A DNA stretch of 64,000 nucleotides from Tenacibaculum haliotis (GCF_025215075.1 NZ_JAOBTH010000020.1:34590-98589); one strand, 5' to 3'; numbered from the stretch's first letter, positions 54,329-63,505 are shown. Translations and numbers: made by a program. Notes: generated by a model from the sequence alone, not told the origin.

Positions 54329-55375
54329 ATGAAATTTTATAAAGTTTTAATAGCAGTTTTAGTATTGTTTTCAGCTTGTAAATCTGTTAAGTATCCAGAT
54401 TTAGAAAATGGATTGTATGCAGATATACAAACAAATCGTGGAGATATCTTAATAAAGTTACACGAACAAGAAATGCCAATGACGGTTGCTAATTTTGTGT
54501 CGTTAGCTGAAGGAAACAATCCGAAAATGACTGATTCTTTAAAAGGAAAGTCATATTATAATAATACAAAGTTTCATAGAGTTATTAAAGATTTTATGGT
54601 TCAAGGAGGTGATATTACTGGTACTGGTAGAGGTAATGCAGGTTATAGGTTTGGAGATGAATTTCCGATGAATGAAAACGGAGAATTAATTTATAAGCAC
54701 GATTCACCAGGAGTGTTATCTATGGCGAATTCAGGAAAAGCAACAAACTCTAGTCAGTTTTTTATAACGCATAAAGAAACGCCTTGGTTAGATGGTTTGC
54801 ATTCGGTTTTTGGTAAAGTATTGTTAGGGCAGAACATTGTTGATTTAATAAAACAAAACGATTATATCAATCAAGTAGAAATAATAAGAGTAGGTAAGGA
54901 AGCTAAAAAATTTAAGGCAGTTAAGGTATTTGAATATGAACTTACGAATGTAGCAAAGAGAGAAGCTGAACGTGAAGAAATAATAGCAGAATTAAAACGT
55001 AAATTCCAAGAAGAAAAAGGAATTAAAGAAGCTGTTGAAACGGATTCTGGTTTAAAAGTATTACAATTGAAAAAAGGAACTGGTGAAAAAGTTAACCCAG
55101 CTATTCCTACCACAGTTCATTATACGTTGTTTTTGGCTGATGGAAAAAAAATAGATTCGAGTTTAGATAAAGCTACTCCATTTACATTTATAATTAATGA
55201 TCCGAAACTACCTTTAATTACAGGTTGGAAAGAAGGTGTGAAGAAAATGAAAAAAGGGGGTAAATCAAGGTTTTTTATACCTTATTATTTAGGATACGGA
55301 GAAAGTGGTTTAGGGCCAATTATTGGAAAGACAGATTTAGTTTTAGAAATAGAAGTATTAAAAGTAGGTAAATAA
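54329..55375 (+). CDS. Cyclophilin-FKBP fusion peptidyl-prolyl isomerase lipoprotein
   Basis: A 348-residue lipoprotein (KVLIAVLVLFSAC) with two different PPIase domains in one chain. Residues about 28-200 are a cyclophilin: FHRVIKDFMVQGGDITGTGR, then SGKATNSSQFFITHKETPWL and LDGLHSVFGKV. Residues about 240-348 are an FKBP: PTTVHYTLFLADGKKIDSSL and ITGWKEGVKKMKKGGKSRFF and FIPYYLGYGESG. A linker with EREEIIAELKRKFQEEKG joins them. It is third in the PPIase cluster. Confidence 0.9.
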   Translation: MKFYKVLIAVLVLFSACKSVKYPDLENGLYADIQTNRGDILIKLHEQEMPMTVANFVSLAEGNNPKMTDSLKGKSYYNNTKFHRVIKDFMVQGGDITGTGRGNAGYRFGDEFPMNENGELIYKHDSPGVLSMANSGKATNSSQFFITHKETPWLDGLHSVFGKVLLGQNIVDLIKQNDYINQVEIIRVGKEAKKFKAVKVFEYELTNVAKREAEREEIIAELKRKFQEEKGIKEAVETDSGLKVLQLKKGTGEKVNPAIPTTVHYTLFLADGKKIDSSLDKATPFTFIINDPKLPLITGWKEGVKKMKKGGKSRFFIPYYLGYGESGLGPIIGKTDLVLEIEVLKVGK

Positions 55376-55377
55376 TT

Positions 55378-55938
55378 TTGATAGAAAATATTATACAAAA
55401 AGACAAAGAGCTTTTAATTTATTTAAATAATTTAGGAAGTGAGCAATGGGACGGACTTTGGTTGGTAATAACGAATCAATTTTACTGGATTCCTTTTTTT
55501 ATATTTATTCTTTTTTTAGTTTTTAAACATTTAGGATGGAAAAAAGGATTGTTTACAATGTTGTTTATAGCGGCTTTAATTACTTTTTCAGATCAGATAA
55601 CAAATGTTATTAGAGGTGTTTTTGAGCGATTACGACCAAATAATGATCCAGCGATTAAAGATTCATTAAGAACGCTTATAAGACCTCAGAGTTTTAGTTT
55701 TACTTCTGGTCATGCAACAACATCTACAGTTATTACTGTTTTTTTAATCATGCTTTTAAGAAAACACGTAAAGGCTATTAAGTTTTTGATATTTTTCCCA
55801 TTAGTTTTTGCTTATAGCAGACTGTATTTAGGAGTTCATTTTCCTATTGATATATTATGTGGTTTTATAAACGGAACAGTAATAGGATGCCTTGCGTATA
55901 AATTATATGAAATTATATCAAGAAAAATATTTGATTAA
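55378..55938 (+). CDS. PAP2-superfamily membrane phosphatase
   Basis: A 186-residue membrane protein. Acid phosphatase motifs are seen: a KxxxxxxRP-type region RGVFERLRPNNDP near residue 80, the PSGH-type block FSFTSGHATTSTVITVF near 107, and SRLYLGVHFPIDILCG near 144. Substrates may be undecaprenyl pyrophosphate or lipid phosphate. It starts with TTG 2 bases after the preceding stop, with no nearby ATG, so it is translationally linked to the PPIase gene. Confidence 0.88.
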   Translation: MIENIIQKDKELLIYLNNLGSEQWDGLWLVITNQFYWIPFFIFILFLVFKHLGWKKGLFTMLFIAALITFSDQITNVIRGVFERLRPNNDPAIKDSLRTLIRPQSFSFTSGHATTSTVITVFLIMLLRKHVKAIKFLIFFPLVFAYSRLYLGVHFPIDILCGFINGTVIGCLAYKLYEIISRKIFD

Positions 55939-55980
55939 TTCTACTCTTTTGTAATGTAAATACTTAATATTAGAAAAAAA

Positions 55981-56020
55981 TAAAACGATCTCTACTTTTC
56001 TAAAAGTAGAGATCGTTTTA
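55981..56020 (+). terminator. Long terminator after the PAP2 gene
   Basis: A perfect 19-bp stem (arms 55981-55999 and 56002-56020, core CGATCTCTACTTTT) with a 2-base gap at the loop, flanked by A and T runs that extend it further. Confidence 0.92.
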
Positions 56021-56050
56021 TTTTTTTTGAGTTTCATTTTAATGCATAAA

Positions 56051-56078
56051 AAAACCCGAAGCATTTGCTTCGGGTTTT
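56051..56078 (-). terminator. Terminator of tRNA-Ser
   Basis: AAAACCCGAAGC 56051-56062 and GCTTCGGGTTTT 56067-56078 around ATTT, a 12-bp stem. On the minus strand it follows the tRNA directly and ends in T residues. Confidence 0.9.
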
Positions 56079-56079
56079 G

Positions 56080-56164
56080 CGGAGAAAGAGGGATTCGAAC
56101 CCCCGGTCCTGTAACAGACAACGGTTTTCAAGACCGCCGCATTCGACCACTCTGCCATTTCTCC
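56080..56164 (-). tRNA. tRNA-Ser (anticodon UGA)
   Basis: Minus-strand sequence GGAGAAATGGCAGAGTGGTC starts at 56164 and the acceptor partner TTTCTCC closes at 56081 with G as discriminator. The anticodon loop CTTGAAA gives TGA, reading UCN serine codons, and a long variable arm typical of class II tRNA-Ser is present. The T arm GGTTCGAATCC is intact. The 3' CCA is not encoded. Length is 85 bases. Confidence 0.95.
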
Positions 56165-56199
56165 TGACATGCATATCAAGTATGTCCTGATTGCGGGTG

Positions 56200-56207
56200 C
56201 AAATATA
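56200..56207 (-). promoter_or_regulatory. -7 box for tRNA-Ser
   Basis: CAAATATA on the plus strand is TATATTTG on the minus strand, an exact TAnnTTTG match 36 bases before the tRNA 5' end. Confidence 0.65.
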
Positions 56208-56451
56208 CAACCTTTTTTCACTTCTAAAAAAACTTTTAGTTGATTTTTTTATGGAAATTTAGAGTGATTAAAAGCTTTTGGAGGTAATTGTTTTGATACC
56301 AGTAAGTTTGCTCTGAAAAAATAAATGTTTTTTTTTCTGTAGATTGTATTTTAGTATCTTCATTTTTAAGATTTGTATTAATATTTGGAGTTTTTAGGTT
56401 TCTTTTTAGATAATTATGATTCAAAAATTATAGTTTTAATCGCAAATAAAT
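56208..56451. other. Gap between tRNA-Ser and aroC
   Basis: AT-rich spacer. A minus-strand frame of 62 codons with a TTG start (56236-56424) exists, but its Lys/Asn-rich composition, weak start and lack of recognisable similarity make it unconvincing. No RNA gene or repeat was recognised. Confidence 0.5.
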
Positions 56452-56459
56452 TACTTTCG
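56452..56459 (+). promoter_or_regulatory. Probable -7 box for aroC
   Basis: TACTTTCG, one change from TAnnTTTG (TTCG variant), 17 bases before the aroC ATG. Confidence 0.5.
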
Positions 56460-56476
56460 TTTAAAATAGAGAGCGT

Positions 56477-57538
56477 ATGTTTAATTCATTTGGAAATATA
56501 TTAAAACTAATCACTTTTGGAGAATCACACGGAATTGCAATAGGAGGTGTTATAGATGGTTTTCCGGCAGGAATGGAAGTTGACCTTAGTGCGGTTCAAA
56601 AAGAATTAGATCGCCGTAAGCCTGGGCAATCTAAAATTGTAACCCAACGTAAAGAACCAGATACGGTTGAATTTTTGTCAGGAATATTTGAAGGAAAAAC
56701 AACAGGAGCTTCTATTGGCTTTCAAATTAAAAACACCAATCAAAAAAGTAAAGATTACAATCATAATACCAATGTATATCGTCCTTCTCACGCAGATTAT
56801 ACCTATGATAAAAAATATGGGATTCGAGATTATAGAGGTGGCGGTCGTACATCAGCTCGTGAAACAGCTAATTGGGTAGTTGCGGGTGCTTTGGCAAAGC
56901 AATTAATAAAGCATATTAATATAAACGCTTTTACATCATCCGTTGGTGATGTTTTTATGATGAAACCTTATCAGGATTTAGATTTTACGAAAACAGAAAA
57001 TAATGCTGTTCGTTGTCCTGATGAAGTGTCGGCAGAAAAAATGATTACTAAAATTGAAGAAATAAAAAAAGCAGGCGACACTATTGGAGGAACAATTACA
57101 TGTGTAGCGCAAAATATGCCTATTGGTTTAGGAGAACCTATTTTTCATAAATTACATGCAGAGTTAGGTAAAGCTATGTTATCAATCAATGCTGTAAAAG
57201 GTTTTGAGTTTGGAAGTGGGTTTTGTGGAGCAAAAATGCAAGGTTCTGAACATAATGATATCTTTAATGAAGATGGTACAACACAGTCGAATCTATCAGG
57301 TGGAATTCAAGGAGGAATTTCTAACGGAATGGACATTTATTTTCGTGTAGCTTTTAAGCCAGTGGCTACCATTATGCAAAATCAACAAACAATTAATTCG
57401 GAAAATGAGTTAACCGAAATACATGGTAAAGGTCGTCATGACCCTTGTGTTGTGCCAAGAGCGGTGCCAATAGTTGAAGCTTTAACAGCGTTAGTTTTAG
57501 CAGATTTTTGGTTGTTAAATAAAATGAGAACGATATAG
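56477..57538 (+). CDS. aroC: Chorismate synthase
   Basis: AroC of 353 residues makes chorismate from EPSP using reduced FMN. The three family signatures are [18 protein letters not shown] near residue 15, [20 protein letters not shown] near 117, and [19 protein letters not shown] near 320. The basic and aromatic residues of the active site appear intact. It has its own -7 box and is followed 6 bases later by a Crp-like gene, probably co-transcribed by position. Confidence 0.97.
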   Translation: MFNSFGNILKLITFGESHGIAIGGVIDGFPAGMEVDLSAVQKELDRRKPGQSKIVTQRKEPDTVEFLSGIFEGKTTGASIGFQIKNTNQKSKDYNHNTNVYRPSHADYTYDKKYGIRDYRGGGRTSARETANWVVAGALAKQLIKHININAFTSSVGDVFMMKPYQDLDFTKTENNAVRCPDEVSAEKMITKIEEIKKAGDTIGGTITCVAQNMPIGLGEPIFHKLHAELGKAMLSINAVKGFEFGSGFCGAKMQGSEHNDIFNEDGTTQSNLSGGIQGGISNGMDIYFRVAFKPVATIMQNQQTINSENELTEIHGKGRHDPCVVPRAVPIVEALTALVLADFWLLNKMRTI

Positions 57539-57544
57539 TTTATA

Positions 57545-58081
57545 ATGAGTTTTTATGAGCAGCTTTTAAAAATTCTTTCATTAAATTGGGAAGATCAGAT
57601 AGTAATAAAGAGAAACGACTTTTTAGTAACTAAAGGAAACATAAGTACGCAAATGTATTTTGTTGAAGAAGGTAGTTTACGTGTTTTTATTAATGATGAA
57701 GAGGAGGATCATACAATCCGTTTTGGATATAAAAATTCATTAATAACAGCGTTAGATTCATTTTTAACAGATAAGCCTACCGATTTTTATATTCAGGCAT
57801 TAAAAAAGAGTACTTTAAAAGTAATATCTAAAAAACGTTTTAATGAAGTGATGCAATCTTCCGCAGAAAATAAAAAAGTGTGGGAACAGATGTTGCAAAG
57901 TTTTGTATACCAACAAATAGAACGAGAAATAGATTTAATAACTTTTTCTCCACAAAAACGTTTTGAAAGAGTATTGCATCGAAGTCCGCAGTTATTTCAA
58001 GAAATTCCATTAAAATACATTGCCTCCTATTTAAGGATGACACCTGAAACGGTATCTAGAATTTTAAAAACTCTTGATTAG
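57545..58081 (+). CDS. Crp/Fnr-family transcriptional regulator
   Basis: A 178-residue regulator. The cyclic-nucleotide-binding-like beta roll has KGNISTQMYFVEEGSLRVFI near residue 29 and a C-terminal winged helix reading LKYIASYLRMTPETVSRILK. The PRSFGE ligand motif of CRP is missing and there are no FNR cysteines, so the ligand is unknown. The DinB-like gene 53 bases downstream may be its target or partner. Such pairs are common in Flavobacteriaceae. Confidence 0.88.
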   Translation: MSFYEQLLKILSLNWEDQIVIKRNDFLVTKGNISTQMYFVEEGSLRVFINDEEEDHTIRFGYKNSLITALDSFLTDKPTDFYIQALKKSTLKVISKKRFNEVMQSSAENKKVWEQMLQSFVYQQIEREIDLITFSPQKRFERVLHRSPQLFQEIPLKYIASYLRMTPETVSRILKTLD

Positions 58082-58134
58082 CCTCAAGAATTATCAATTT
58101 TAAAATCATCAACTTTGAATAAAATTTAGTAGAT

Positions 58135-58677
58135 ATGATTTTAAAATCTGAAGAATTAATAAATGACTTAAAAAAGTATGTAGAAAATCACATTACTTTT
58201 GTCGAATCAATAAAAAATATTTCTGAAGAAGAATTACAGCAAAAAGAAAACAAATCTTCTTGGTCGGCGGTAGAGTGTATAGAGCATTTAAATTTATATG
58301 CGGCGTTTTATAATCCCGAAATTAAGGGAAGAATTAAAAATGCAAAACAACAATCAAACCCTAATTTTAAACCTGGTTTTTTAGGTAATAAATTCTCTTT
58401 AGATATGTTTCCGCAAGAAAAAATGAAAACAATGGATACCTTTAAGAGTAAAAATCCGATACATTCTTCACTTGATGTTAATGATGTTTTAACTCGATTT
58501 ATAGCGTTTCAAAAAGAGCTTTTACAGCTGTTAGAGTCTTCTAAAAAAGTTAATTTAACTAAAGTGAAAACATCAATAACATTGCCTTTATTAAAATTTA
58601 GATTAGGTGATACTTTTCGATTTACAATTTATCATAACGAACGACATATTGTACAAGCAAAAAAAGCCTTAAACTAA
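58135..58677 (+). CDS. DinB-superfamily protein
   Basis: A 180-residue four-helix protein of the DinB_2/YfiT type. The metal-binding histidines are suggested by WSAVECIEHLNLYAAF near residue 43 (His in EHL) and FTIYHNERHIVQAKKAL near the end. Such proteins are often thiol-dependent metallo-enzymes with unknown substrates. It lies after the Crp-like gene and ends at a convergent terminator. Confidence 0.85.
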   Translation: MILKSEELINDLKKYVENHITFVESIKNISEEELQQKENKSSWSAVECIEHLNLYAAFYNPEIKGRIKNAKQQSNPNFKPGFLGNKFSLDMFPQEKMKTMDTFKSKNPIHSSLDVNDVLTRFIAFQKELLQLLESSKKVNLTKVKTSITLPLLKFRLGDTFRFTIYHNERHIVQAKKALN

Positions 58678-58706
58678 AAAAAGCTCGCAAATTGCGAGCT
58701 TTTTTT
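58676..58706. terminator. Convergent terminator between the DinB-like gene and pdhC
   Basis: AAAGCTCGCAA and TTGCGAGCTTT with flanking A and T runs, arms 58676-58690 and 58692-58706. T tracts on both strands serve both convergent genes. Confidence 0.92.
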
Positions 58707-58726
58707 TATAGAATATTATTGAAAAA

Positions 58727-60349
58727 CTATGCTAACATTGTAACAGGGTTTTCAATAAATGTTTTTAATGTTTGTAAAAACTGAGCACCAACTGCACCGT
58801 CAACCGTTCTGTGGTCACAAGCTAAAGTTAATTTCATGGTGTTACCAACTACAATAGCTCCGTCTTTAACAACAGGTTTTTGTATAATGGCTCCAACAGA
58901 TAAAATTGCTGAGTTAGGTTGGTTTATAATAGAAGTAAAACTTTCAATACCAAACATACCTAAATTAGAAACCGTAAAAGTACTACCTTGCATTTCTGTA
59001 GGAGTAATTTTCTTATCTCTTGCTTTACCTGCTAAATCACGAACCGAAGCTCCGATTTGAGTTAAGCTTAAAGCATCTGTATGTTTTACAACAGGTACCA
59101 CTAAACCTTCATCAACAGCTACTGCAACACCAATGTGAATATGAGTATGGAATAATGTGTTATTATCCGTCCAGCTAGTATTTACATTTGGATGTTTTTT
59201 TAATGCCATAGCACAAGCTTTTACAACCATATCGTTAAATGACACTTTAGTATCAGGAATCGAATTAATTGTTTTACGAGAAGCCATTGCATTGTCCATA
59301 TCTACTTCAATATTTAAGTAGAAGTGAGGTGCAGAAAATTTAGAATTTCCTAATGCTTTAGCTATAGCCTTACGCATTTGAGAATTTTTAATTTCTGATG
59401 TGTTTTCTTCGCCTGCAACAGCAAAATTTGTTACTGCAGATGGAGTAGGAGTATTCGTTGTCGCCGAGCTAGGTGTTACTTGTTTTGCAGAAGGAGTATA
59501 GTTTTCTACATCCTTTTTAACAATACGTCCGTTTTCACCAGAACCTTTAATATCAGCTATGTTAAAACCTTTATCTTTTGCTATTTTTTTAGCCAATGGA
59601 GAAGCAAAAATTCTTTTTCCTAAAGAAGTTGTTGTGGTTACAGCAGTTTCTGTAACAGTTTTAGTTTCTTCTTTTGTTGTTGTATCTTTGGTTTTCTTTG
59701 TAATAACAGTGTTTCCTGATGCTTGAGCAGCTAATACAGTAGCAACATCTGTTCCTTCTTTACCAATAATAGCAAGTAGTGTATCTACAGGAGTGGTTTG
59801 TCCTTCTTCAACACCGATGTGTAATAGAACACCTTCGTTAAAAGATTCGAATTCCATTGTCGCCTTATCAGTTTCTATCTCAGCTAAAATATCACCTTCT
59901 TCAACTTTATCACCTACATTTTTTAACCAAGAAGCTACAGTACCTTCTTCCATTGTATCACTTAAACGAGGCATGTTTATAACAATTGCACCTTCGGGCA
60001 TTGTTATAGTATCATTTTGTGATGCAACTGAACTATTTGTAGTTTCAGGTTTTGTTTCTTCTTTAGCTTCAGAAGTTGTATTTCCGTTTAATAAAGCAGA
60101 AATATCTTCACCTTCTTCACCAATAATAGCTAACAAAGTATCTACAGGAGAAGTTTCTCCTTCTTGTACTCCAATGTATAATAAAGTTCCTTCGTTAAAA
60201 GATTCAAACTCCATTGTCGCTTTGTCAGTTTCAATTTCAGCTAAAATATCACCTTCTTCAATTTTATCACCTACATTTTTTAACCAAGAAGCTACCACTC
60301 CTTCTTCCATCGTGTCGCTTAAGCGAGGCATGTTTATAATTATAGCCAT
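58727..60349 (-). CDS. pdhC: Pyruvate dehydrogenase E2, dihydrolipoyllysine acetyltransferase
   Basis: E2 of 540 residues transfers acetyl groups to CoA. Two lipoyl domains are present, each with the lysine in ETDKATMEFESF (near residues 42 and 165), separated by an acidic and Thr-rich linker. A peripheral subunit-binding domain (FASPLAKKIAKDKGFNIADI) is near 250. The catalytic domain ends with the active-site motif DHRTVDGAVGAQFL. It lies 3 bases after pdhA. The E1 beta gene is not in the window. Confidence 0.96.
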   Translation of the reverse strand: MAIIINMPRLSDTMEEGVVASWLKNVGDKIEEGDILAEIETDKATMEFESFNEGTLLYIGVQEGETSPVDTLLAIIGEEGEDISALLNGNTTSEAKEETKPETTNSSVASQNDTITMPEGAIVINMPRLSDTMEEGTVASWLKNVGDKVEEGDILAEIETDKATMEFESFNEGVLLHIGVEEGQTTPVDTLLAIIGKEGTDVATVLAAQASGNTVITKKTKDTTTKEETKTVTETAVTTTTSLGKRIFASPLAKKIAKDKGFNIADIKGSGENGRIVKKDVENYTPSAKQVTPSSATTNTPTPSAVTNFAVAGEENTSEIKNSQMRKAIAKALGNSKFSAPHFYLNIEVDMDNAMASRKTINSIPDTKVSFNDMVVKACAMALKKHPNVNTSWTDNNTLFHTHIHIGVAVAVDEGLVVPVVKHTDALSLTQIGASVRDLAGKARDKKITPTEMQGSTFTVSNLGMFGIESFTSIINQPNSAILSVGAIIQKPVVKDGAIVVGNTMKLTLACDHRTVDGAVGAQFLQTLKTFIENPVTMLA

Positions 60350-60352
60350 GGT

Positions 60353-61348
60353 TTACTTAGATTTTATAAATGGATAATCTTCTTGTTCGTATACCATATC
60401 TTGCAATTGATTTAATTCTGGATATGGAGAGTCTTCAGCGAATTTTTCACATTCTTTTACTGAATCTTTTACTTCTTGTTTAATTGCTTCTATTTCGTCG
60501 TTAGAAGCGTATTTGTTTTCCTTAATGATGTCTAAAACTTGTGTAATAGGATCAATCTTTCTGTATTCCTCAACCTCGTCTTTTGTACGATAATGTTGCG
60601 CATCAGACATTGAGTGACCTCTGTAACGGTATGTTTTCATTTCTAAGAAAGTTGGTCCTTCTCCACGACGTGCTCTTTGAATAGCTTCATCAACAGCTTC
60701 GGCAACTTTAATAGGGTTCATTCCATCAACAGGACCACAAGGCATTTCGTATCCTAAACCTAGTTTCCAAATATCAGTATGATTTGCAGTTCTTTCAACA
60801 GAAGTTCCCATGGCGTACCCATTGTTTTCAACAATAAAAATCACTGGTAATTTCCAGTTCATAGCCATATTAAAGGTTTCATGTAAAGAACCCTGACGAG
60901 CTGCTCCATCACCAAAACAACATAATGTTACAGCATCATTACCTTGGTATTTATCACCAAAAGCTAATCCTGCTCCTAAAGGAATTTGACCACCAACAAT
61001 TCCGTGACCACCATAAAAACGGTGTTCTTTAGAGAAAATATGCATAGAACCTCCCATACCTTTAGAGGTACCGGTAACTTTACCATATAATTCAGCCATT
61101 ACACGTTTAGGATCTTCTCCCATACCAATTGGTTGCACGTGATTACGGTAGGCAGTAATCATTTTATCTTTAGATAAGTCCATTGCGTGCAATGCACCTG
61201 CTAAAACAGCCTCTTGACCGTTATATAAGTGTAAAAAACCTCTTACTTTCTGTTGAATGTAAACAGCAGCTAACTTGTCTTCAAACTTTCTCCAAAATAG
61301 CATGTCTCTATACCAGTTGATATAGGTTTCTTTGGTGATTTTATTCAT
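60353..61348 (-). CDS. pdhA: Pyruvate dehydrogenase E1 component subunit alpha
   Basis: E1-alpha of 331 residues. The TPP-binding motif begins GDGAARQGSLHETFNMAMNW near residue 156 and closes with VENNGYAMGTSVERTANH. The phosphorylation-loop-like YRYRGHSMSDAQHYR near 230 is the conserved E1-alpha segment. With E1 beta (elsewhere) it decarboxylates pyruvate and acetylates E2. It is 3 bases before pdhC and has a -7 box about 55 bases upstream. Confidence 0.96.
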   Translation of the reverse strand: MNKITKETYINWYRDMLFWRKFEDKLAAVYIQQKVRGFLHLYNGQEAVLAGALHAMDLSKDKMITAYRNHVQPIGMGEDPKRVMAELYGKVTGTSKGMGGSMHIFSKEHRFYGGHGIVGGQIPLGAGLAFGDKYQGNDAVTLCCFGDGAARQGSLHETFNMAMNWKLPVIFIVENNGYAMGTSVERTANHTDIWKLGLGYEMPCGPVDGMNPIKVAEAVDEAIQRARRGEGPTFLEMKTYRYRGHSMSDAQHYRTKDEVEEYRKIDPITQVLDIIKENKYASNDEIEAIKQEVKDSVKECEKFAEDSPYPELNQLQDMVYEQEDYPFIKSK

Positions 61349-61405
61349 TATATATTAGTTGTTTATTTAAAGTTTGTTTGTTTTACGTGTTTTAAAACGT
61401 AACTA

Positions 61406-61413
61406 CAAAAGTA
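61406..61413 (-). promoter_or_regulatory. -7 box for pdhA-pdhC
   Basis: CAAAAGTA on the plus strand is TACTTTTG on the minus strand, an exact TAnnTTTG match about 58 bases before the pdhA start. Confidence 0.6.
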
Positions 61414-61490
61414 AGTAGTTTTTGGTAATTTTAAAAAAGTTCTTGTTAAAAGTTACAGTAAGGTTTTTTTGGTGCTAAAACCTGCTCGTA

Positions 61491-62168
61491 TTAATCTTTC
61501 TGTTTAGCTATTATAATTGATGCTTTTGCACCAGTAGCTAGGTTCCATTGATTGGTTGAAATTAACGATCCGGCTTCGCTGTAAATTTTAAAACCGGCGG
61601 TATTTGGCCCCGAACTACCTTGGTTTATAGCTAAAATTTCGATAGTATTTATACCTTTATCTAAAGGGATATTAAAAGATTGGTAATTTTGTTTAAGAAT
61701 TAGGTTGCTAACCACAGGCATATTATTGATAAGAATGGTTACTTTATCGCCATCAGGATACTGAAAATCTCTGCAAATAATAGTTACACTATTAGATTTT
61801 GTACTAAAACTACCTAAATCTTGATCGATGATAGGGTATTGGTACATTCCATTTATCTTTTGAAAAGCTTTTAAGTAGCGTTCTTCCGATATTTTTGCTT
61901 TAGTTAAAATACCTTTATTGGCTAAATTTCTTTCAGCCTGTTTCTTTTTTAAATCTTTTTGCTGTTTGTTATGCGCAGTTTTAAAACCATCATTATTTTT
62001 AAAATCTAATGAAGTTGGTTTTTTAACTTCTTTTGCAGGAGCGGTTATAATACCAAAAGAGGAATTGTTGTCTTTTTTATTTTTAAATGAACCATCAAGT
62101 TGCGCAAAATTATAGGTGCTTATACTTAATAAGATAATCAGAAAAAAAGAGTGTTTAGTTTTTATCAT
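61491..62168 (-). CDS. Secreted protein of unknown function (conserved in Flavobacteriaceae)
   Basis: A 225-residue exported protein. The signal peptide is SFFLIILLSISTYNFAQ. A Lys/Asn-rich middle segment follows and the C-terminal 110 residues look like a beta-rich domain: DFQYPDGDKVTILINNMPVV, SFNIPLDKGINTIEILAINQ and GSSGPNTAGFKIYSEAGSL. I recognise the last block from uncharacterised flavobacterial proteins but know no function. It has a clear promoter and is upstream of pdhA. Confidence 0.8.
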   Translation of the reverse strand: MIKTKHSFFLIILLSISTYNFAQLDGSFKNKKDNNSSFGIITAPAKEVKKPTSLDFKNNDGFKTAHNKQQKDLKKKQAERNLANKGILTKAKISEERYLKAFQKINGMYQYPIIDQDLGSFSTKSNSVTIICRDFQYPDGDKVTILINNMPVVSNLILKQNYQSFNIPLDKGINTIEILAINQGSSGPNTAGFKIYSEAGSLISTNQWNLATGAKASIIIAKQKD

Positions 62169-62184
62169 CGCAAATTAATCTAAG

Positions 62185-62192
62185 CAAATATA
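62185..62192 (-). promoter_or_regulatory. -7 box for the secreted protein gene
   Basis: CAAATATA on the plus strand is TATATTTG on the minus strand, an exact TAnnTTTG match 17 bases before the ATG, so the leader would be short (about 10 bases). Confidence 0.6.
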
Positions 62193-62290
62193 ATGCCGAT
62201 ATTTTTTATTAATCTAAACAAAGCGTTAAAACTTATGTGCCTACGAGGTGAATCTTATCTATTGTTGCCGTTATTGTTTAAGTAATAAAA

Positions 62291-62956
62291 TTATTTTATA
62301 GGAAAATCAAAATAAGTTTTAGGAAAAGGTTCGTGTCGTAAAGTAAAGTGCCACCATTCGTTTGTATAGGGTCTAAAATTATTTTTACGCATTATAGTTT
62401 GTAATAATTGCCTGTTTTTCTTTTGATTTTTAGTTAACTTCGGATAGGCAATATGTGAAGAAATTCCAAAAAAATCATATGGACTTCCCATGTCTAACTC
62501 TTTTTTTGTTTTTAAATTGATAATTGTTAAATCGACGGTACTACCACGAGAATGCCCAGACCTAGACGATATATAACCTTTTTTAAATAAGTGTCTCTTA
62601 TTTACACTTGGGTAGTATTGGTGTTTCATTAATGTGTCATTAATAACACGAGCCCATTTCACAAAATGATTTACAGCTCTTTGTGGGCGGTATGCATCAA
62701 AAACTTTAAGACTTAATTCTTTTTTTAATAACTCGGCTTGTACTTTTTTTAATGCTTTTGCTGCTTGCGTAGTAATAATAAGTACATTTTTTTCATAACC
62801 ATTTATAGATGTGCCAATAAAATTATTGTCAGAGCAATACCTAAGTTCTTTTTTTACCGTAGGAATTACTTCTTGAAGATAAGAAAAACCATTTGGCAAT
62901 TGTTGAGATTGAACAAGAGCAGAAAAAAATAATAATATAAAAATAGTACATTTCAT
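62291..62956 (-). CDS. D-alanyl-D-alanine dipeptidase (VanX/DdpX family)
   Basis: A 221-residue exported zinc dipeptidase. After a signal peptide (MKCTIFILLFFSALVQSQ) come KVFDAYRPQRAVNHFVKWA, the zinc motif RSGHSRGSTVDLTII near residue 132 and the catalytic block EWWHFTLRHEPFPKTYFDF near 200. It hydrolyses D-Ala-D-Ala, usually for peptidoglycan recycling. No vancomycin-resistance genes (vanH, vanA) are near, so a DdpX-like role is more likely than resistance. Confidence 0.92.
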   Translation of the reverse strand: MKCTIFILLFFSALVQSQQLPNGFSYLQEVIPTVKKELRYCSDNNFIGTSINGYEKNVLIITTQAAKALKKVQAELLKKELSLKVFDAYRPQRAVNHFVKWARVINDTLMKHQYYPSVNKRHLFKKGYISSRSGHSRGSTVDLTIINLKTKKELDMGSPYDFFGISSHIAYPKLTKNQKKNRQLLQTIMRKNNFRPYTNEWWHFTLRHEPFPKTYFDFPIK

Positions 62957-63186
62957 AGGGTAAAAATAAGAAAATGATTTTAAAAATATTCGTTTAAATT
63001 AGAGAGTTTATAACCATAGATGAGTATTTGGACTTGTGTTTTGTTATATGTGTTTTTTTAAGTGATTTGTTGTTGAATTGTAATTGTTAACATATGTTTA
63101 TTGTATTATAGTTGTTTATTTAGTATATTTACTGAGTATTATATTTTGTATGCTTATTAGAGAATAACCTATAATCCCCCAGCTAT

Positions 63187-63474
63187 ATGAACACAGTTAA
63201 CAACGTCCAAATTATTGAAAAAGAACAAATTAAATTTTTAACTTTTTCAAAATCAGAAGTTTTAGGTAAAAAAGATGATCAATTGAACCGCTTTTTAGAT
63301 TTAAAAAGAGCTTTAGCGCTTGGTAATCTTGAAAAAGGAAAGGTAAGAATTACCTTTGTAGATGACACAGGTTTAAAAATGGTAGAAACTACTATATGGG
63401 CATTGACAGAAAAGTCGGTTATCTTAAAAAAATCAACAATTATTCCGTTGCAAAGAATTTTAGGAGTCGCTTAA
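63187..63474 (+). CDS. Small conserved protein of unknown function
   Basis: A 95-residue soluble protein: MNTVNNVQIIEKEQIKFLTF, SEVLGKKDDQLNRFLDLKRA, and VRITFVDDTGLKMVETTIWA, ending in STIIPLQRILGVA. The same layout is known to me from uncharacterised flavobacterial proteins of about 100 residues, without a function. It has no clear exact -7 box; TATATTTA is near 63124. Its terminator appears to be cut by the IS element that follows. Confidence 0.8.
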   Translation: MNTVNNVQIIEKEQIKFLTFSKSEVLGKKDDQLNRFLDLKRALALGNLEKGKVRITFVDDTGLKMVETTIWALTEKSVILKKSTIIPLQRILGVA

Positions 63475-63488
63475 ATAGTAAAAAAAAA

Positions 63489-63505
63489 CCTCACTTTATA
63501 AGAGG
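63489..63505 (+). terminator. Truncated hairpin terminator at the IS junction
   Basis: CCTC 63489-63492 and GAGG 63502-63505 form the base of a hairpin preceded by nine A. An intrinsic terminator would have a T run here; instead the sequence continues GGGCACTGAAAAAG, which looks like the end of the IS element. Confidence 0.5.

Noticed and set aside
56236..56424. Minus-strand 62-codon open frame upstream of the tRNA-Ser promoter
   Set aside because: TTG start, Lys/Asn-rich composition expected of AT-rich spacer, no recognisable family, and the tRNA promoter lies directly after it. Not called as a gene.
62291..62956. VanX-like gene as a vancomycin resistance marker
   Set aside because: No vanH, vanA-type ligase or vanRS genes are near and the protein has a signal peptide, which fits peptidoglycan recycling better.
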